This document shows, piece by piece, positions 31,514-34,650 of a DNA stretch of 34,650 nt. Under the pieces are notes generated by a model that worked only from the letters and a program-made list of their open reading frames with translations, was not told the origin of the DNA and did not search any database. The position numbers were made by a program, and so were the translations under genes. The number at the start of each line of letters is the position of its first letter. The first letter of the stretch is position 1. The stretch is from NCBI GenBank assembly GCA_021372535.1, contig JAJFUH010000106.1, forward strand, positions 1-34,650, given 5' to 3'. Origin of the DNA: a bacterium. Lineage in GTDB: Bacteria; Latescibacterota; Latescibacteria; Latescibacterales; Latescibacteraceae.

Positions 31514-33265
31514 TCACCGGTTTCCCATGACCGGCAGAACAAGCCGTGAAGGCCGAGCTTTGTCATGAAATACTGTCTGTTCCGCGGTGACCCATGCGTC
31601 TTCCGTTCCTATCGGGCCGCCGGTATTGAGGTTACGGTCGAACCGGGGGAAGTTCGACGACGCCACTTCGAGCCTGATGCGGTGCCCTTTCAGGAATGTG
31701 TTGGCGGTATTGCCCAGTTCGATACGGTACAGTCCGACTGCGCCGGGTTTTATAAACCGCGGCTCGCCTCCGCCGTCCCTGAAACGTGCCCTGATGATGC
31801 CGTCCGTGATGTTCAGCGCTTTACCATCAGGGAATACATCGACGAGCTTACCGGTGAAATCGGTGTCACGGGCGCCCGTTGCGGCATAGAGCTCCAGCAA
31901 GACGGGACCGGCAATCGTGATATCTTCGGTAAGCTCGCCGGTTGTATAAACGAGAACATCAGCCCTCGTTTCCACCTCGGCCTGATCCATCGGCCCGGCT
32001 TTGGTCATCGGCCTGAGACAGCAGAGTATTCCCCCCACGGTGGGAACGGGATTGCCGGGATCGTACTGAAAACGGTCGTACGGTTCATCCACCGGTTTTT
32101 CCGCGTCCAGGCGCCCCGTGCCCGAAGACGTGTTAGCCGAACCCGCGCTCCGGAGATAGAACGATTCCGTGCGGACATCCGACGGCGGCCAGGTATCCGA
32201 AGACACCCAGCGGTTCTCGCCCAGAAGGAAATACCTGACCGAAGGCTCTTTTTCAACACCGTTATCGTCCTTGAGTACCCACCGGTCCATCCATTGACTC
32301 ATAATCGCCGAGATGTCGAGCGATGACCAGTCGCCAAACACCATATCGCATTCCGGCGGAGGGCTGAGACTGTGATCGAACGGCCCGATAATGAGCTTCA
32401 CCCGCTTTTGCGAACCGGCGCTGTTAAGCCGCCCGTAAAGCCTGATAACATCGTTGCAGAAAAGGTCGAACCATCCGCCGACGAGGAGAAAAGCGGTCTT
32501 ATCGCCCGAAATCATGGAAGGATCGGGGAGCAAGCCCTTCCCGAACGAGCCGTTGGCCCATTCGAGCCATGTACGGTAATACCCGATTTCCTTGTTCACA
32601 CCCCTGTGTGCATCCCGGAGCGGCAGAAGGCTGAAAAGACGATTCCAGTCGAGTGTGTACATGTAATCCAGATCCTGTGTTTTCCCGTCGACAAGCAGCG
32701 CCCAGTAATAGTCGAAGTGGTGGTTCATCGCTCCGCCGGTAAAGAGTCCGCCGGAGGGTATCGCAACAGGATTGTGGGCAACCACGGCAACAGGCGGCGC
32801 AGCCTTCCCTGCGGTAAGATAGAGAGCGGTGAATCCTACGTACGAATGGCCGACTGCACCAACAACACCGTTCGACCACGGCTGTGAACGAACCCAGTTC
32901 AATGTGGCCTCGCCATCGGAGATGTCATGAACGAACGGATCGAAATACCCCTCCGAAGCATACCGCCCGCGTGTATCCTGACATACACATGCATATCCAC
33001 GCCGGGCATAGTCTTCCATCGTTTTTTTCATCCAGTCGGAACCATAGGGGGAACGGTATATGACCGCCGGAACCTTCCCCGCGATGTCGGGCCTGGCGAT
33101 TTGTGTCGCCAGCTTCGTACCATCCGATGATGTGATGAAAACGGTGTCTTCAAACCGCACCGGGTAGTTTTCACGCCCATAGACGGAAGAAACACGGAAT
33201 GTTGATATGGTTGTGAGGAAAAAGACAACACTTATAATGCACAGAAAGAAGGTTCTACGCTTCAT
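31514..33265 (-). CDS. CocE/NonD-family hydrolase, exported
   Basis: This 583-aa alpha/beta hydrolase belongs to the X-Pro dipeptidyl-peptidase S15/CocE family, whose members hydrolyse esters, glutaryl amides or proline peptides. The N-terminus is a signal or anchor (FFLCIISVVFFLTTI). Landmarks are PAVIYRSPYG, VCQDTRGRYASEGYFDPF (95-111), nucleophile Ser141 in VGAVGHSYVGFTAL, a probable acid Asp in GGWFDLFCND, and the His in IGPFDHSL. The C-terminal jelly-roll starts near DVLVYTTGELTEDI with PVLLELYAATGARDTDFTGKL and HRIRLEVASSNFPRFDRN, both family-typical. The ATG is preceded by AAAGGATGG. It appears to be a single-gene unit. The substrate is not predictable. Confidence 0.93.
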   Translation of the reverse strand: MKRRTFFLCIISVVFFLTTISTFRVSSVYGRENYPVRFEDTVFITSSDGTKLATQIARPDIAGKVPAVIYRSPYGSDWMKKTMEDYARRGYACVCQDTRGRYASEGYFDPFVHDISDGEATLNWVRSQPWSNGVVGAVGHSYVGFTALYLTAGKAAPPVAVVAHNPVAIPSGGLFTGGAMNHHFDYYWALLVDGKTQDLDYMYTLDWNRLFSLLPLRDAHRGVNKEIGYYRTWLEWANGSFGKGLLPDPSMISGDKTAFLLVGGWFDLFCNDVIRLYGRLNSAGSQKRVKLIIGPFDHSLSPPPECDMVFGDWSSLDISAIMSQWMDRWVLKDDNGVEKEPSVRYFLLGENRWVSSDTWPPSDVRTESFYLRSAGSANTSSGTGRLDAEKPVDEPYDRFQYDPGNPVPTVGGILCCLRPMTKAGPMDQAEVETRADVLVYTTGELTEDITIAGPVLLELYAATGARDTDFTGKLVDVFPDGKALNITDGIIRARFRDGGGEPRFIKPGAVGLYRIELGNTANTFLKGHRIRLEVASSNFPRFDRNLNTGGPIGTEDAWVTAEQTVFHDKARPSRLVLPVMGNR

Positions 33266-33652
33266 ACACCATCCTTTATCAATATTTAAATATGCTTATT
33301 TTCGATAAAGCTACTTTGAAAGGACAGTTCAATATACCTGTCACACGGTATCTGAGAAAAATCAAAGCGCCATGAAAAAATCCTCTAAAAGATTTTATAT
33401 TTATAAGAATTAAGCAAGTGAATAATATGTAAAAAGGAAATGGATTAGAACATTTTACGAACAAAAACACCATACCATACTCAGCCTGAACGGCTTTGGG
33501 CGGAAGATGCCCGATAAGCTACCTGAATGAATAAAAGTCCCGGTACAGTTGTAGTATATTCATAGAATCATGGTTTAATAGAAGGTAACGAACAATTATG
33601 CACGACAGAAAAACAAACAAAATAGTTTCCAGAAATCATCATAGATTAGATA

Positions 33653-33682
33653 TTGATACTGTATCAGTGCATTGATTATCAT
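33653..33682 (+). promoter_or_regulatory. Promoter-like site with TGATAC-T-GTATCA palindrome before the ABC genes
   Basis: TTGATA (33653-33658), 18 bp, TATCAT (33677-33682) is a plausible -35/-10 pair. A perfect 13-bp palindrome TGATACTGTATCA (33654-33666) overlaps its -35 half, as an operator would. It lies about 50 bp before the ATG at 33732. The rest of the 465-bp gap from 33266 is AT-rich and shows no gene I would support. Confidence 0.4.
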
Positions 33683-33731
33683 ACATGGAAAATCGAATAG
33701 TGTTGTATAAACACTGCATAAGGAGTAAACC

Positions 33732-34445
33732 ATGTTACAGGCAATCGATCTGACCATGCGGTACGAGGATGGGACACTCGCCCTAGATCACATGAATCTC
33801 GAAGTCGGAGAAGGTGAAATCTTCTGCCTGCTCGGGGCGAACGGAGCCGGGAAAACGACAACCATCAATCTGTTTCTCTCCTTTATCGAGCCCACCGAAG
33901 GTTCGGTTCTCATAAACGGTATCGATGTGGTCAGGCATCCACTCGAAACGAAGGATTATGTTTCGTTCGTTTCCGAAAATGTCATGCTCTACGACAATTT
34001 CACCGCCCGCCAGAACCTCGATTATTTCGCACGGCTGGGGGGAAAGAGGAACCTCACGAAGGATGACTACTATTCATACATGCGCAGGGTCGGCCTGCAG
34101 GACGATGCGTTCGAGATGCGGCTCAAGAAGTTCTCAAAGGGAATGCGCCAGAAACTCGGTATCACCATCGCCATAATCAAAGATGCTCCGAACATTCTTC
34201 TGGACGAGCCGACTTCCGGTCTCGATCCGAAAGCTGCCGCTGAGTTCATCGAAATCCTCAGGGAGCTCCGTGACGGGGGCAAGTCCATTCTCATGAGCAC
34301 CCATGATATTTTCCGCGCCCGTGAAATAGCCGATCATGTGGGTATCATGAAAAAAGGGCGGCTCGTCATGGTCAGAAGCCGTGAGGAGTTCAAGGGCGAG
34401 GACCTGGAAAAAATCTATCTCGAATACATACAGTCAGCTGCCTGA
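33732..34445 (+). CDS. ABC-2 type transporter ATP-binding protein
   Basis: This 237-aa ATPase powers an export-type ABC transporter. It has all nucleotide-binding motifs: Walker A GANGAGKTTT (35-44), signature FSKGMRQ (134-140), Walker B NILLDEP (Asp158, Glu159), D-loop SGLD and H-loop His191 in STHD. The Q-loop position is Glu82 (FVSENVMLY), a change that is common in this subfamily. The start has AAGGAG ahead. The permease gene begins 22 bp after the stop, so both form one unit. The substrate is not known. Confidence 0.94.
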   Translation: MLQAIDLTMRYEDGTLALDHMNLEVGEGEIFCLLGANGAGKTTTINLFLSFIEPTEGSVLINGIDVVRHPLETKDYVSFVSENVMLYDNFTARQNLDYFARLGGKRNLTKDDYYSYMRRVGLQDDAFEMRLKKFSKGMRQKLGITIAIIKDAPNILLDEPTSGLDPKAAAEFIEILRELRDGGKSILMSTHDIFRAREIADHVGIMKKGRLVMVRSREEFKGEDLEKIYLEYIQSAA

Positions 34446-34467
34446 CCAGACTGAGGAGGAAACGGCC

Positions 34468-34650
34468 ATGCTGTCCGATATCATCAGGAAAGAAATTCTC
34501 GATACCATCAACAGCCCCAAATTCGTTTTCACTTTTCTGCTCTGTACGGTACTGATTCTGCTCTCGGTCTACACCGGAGTCAATAATTACCGTGCCGAAC
34601 TCCGCGAGTACAACGCCGCGATTGCACTCAACAAAAAGAACCTTGAAAAC
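34468..34650 (+). CDS. ABC-2 type transporter permease, cut by window edge
   Basis: The 61 codons before the window end start with ATG after GAGGAGGAAACGGCC. The product reads MLSDIIRKEILDTINSPKF, then a hydrophobic first helix (VFTFLLCTVLILLSVYTGV), then a charged extracytoplasmic stretch NNYRAELREYNAAI. The basic amphipathic start, one helix and then a long periplasmic loop are usual for ABC-2 permeases that pair with the ATPase encoded just upstream. Confidence 0.85.
   Translation, partial: MLSDIIRKEILDTINSPKFVFTFLLCTVLILLSVYTGVNNYRAELREYNAAIALNKKNLEN

Noticed and set aside
33279-33473. A 64-codon hydrophobic frame on the minus strand upstream of the CocE gene
   Set aside because: It is Phe/Ile/Leu-rich because the DNA is AT-rich, has no ribosome site and no conserved look.

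Overview
This 34.65 kb window (about 50-55% GC by eye) is a chromosomal segment of a saccharolytic bacterium. Its genes include several lipoprotein or Sec-exported glycoside hydrolases, DUF1080 and cupin proteins, sugar kinases, Na+-coupled transporters and a housekeeping thrS-infC pair. This mix, together with many degenerate intergenic repeats, resembles uncultured FCB-group lineages such as Latescibacterota. That placement is inference from gene content and was not tested phylogenetically.

Layout. (1) 1-2.4 kb, minus strand: infC (3' part cut by the window edge, apparent AUC start) and thrS, which lies between two imperfect direct copies of a roughly 150-bp structured repeat and has a strongly folded mRNA leader. 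(2) 2.9-15.3 kb, minus strand: a URO-D family protein, an NCS1-type permease with an adjacent 58-aa two-helix membrane protein, a lipoprotein GH78 alpha-L-rhamnosidase, an FGGY kinase, a type II L-rhamnose isomerase, an L-rhamnose mutarotase, a DegT-type PLP enzyme and a ceramidase-fold protein. The central five or so genes read as rhamnoside uptake and L-rhamnose catabolism; no rhamnulose-1-phosphate aldolase is present here. (3) 15.6-25.3 kb, mixed strands: a 36-codon orphan ORF, a second ceramidase-fold paralogue, a secreted DUF1080 protein, a DUF985 cupin, a secreted double cupin, a secreted TIM-barrel candidate glycosidase, a GH116 lipoprotein and an unrecognised membrane protein. (4) 25.4-31.1 kb, minus strand: a YbhB/YbcL lipoprotein, an exported SagB-type nitroreductase, a HTH-S24 repressor-like protein with an apparently leaderless promoter, an SSF symporter and a PfkB kinase. 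(5) 31.5-34.65 kb: a CocE/NonD hydrolase on the minus strand, then an ABC ATPase and the start of its permease on the plus strand.

The two ceramidase-fold proteins keep the predicted zinc ligands but have Lys where ceramidases have the catalytic Ser, so they are probably not ceramidases. Other points worth attention are the thrS-flanking repeats, the thrS leader, a Fur/PerR-like box ahead of the DegT gene, the leaderless S24-type regulator whose catalytic Lys position is Arg, the NCS1 small-protein partner, and several families of intergenic repeats, including two 96-bp palindromic copies, one of them lying inside another repeat. I found no rRNA, tRNA, CRISPR, transposase or phage structural gene.
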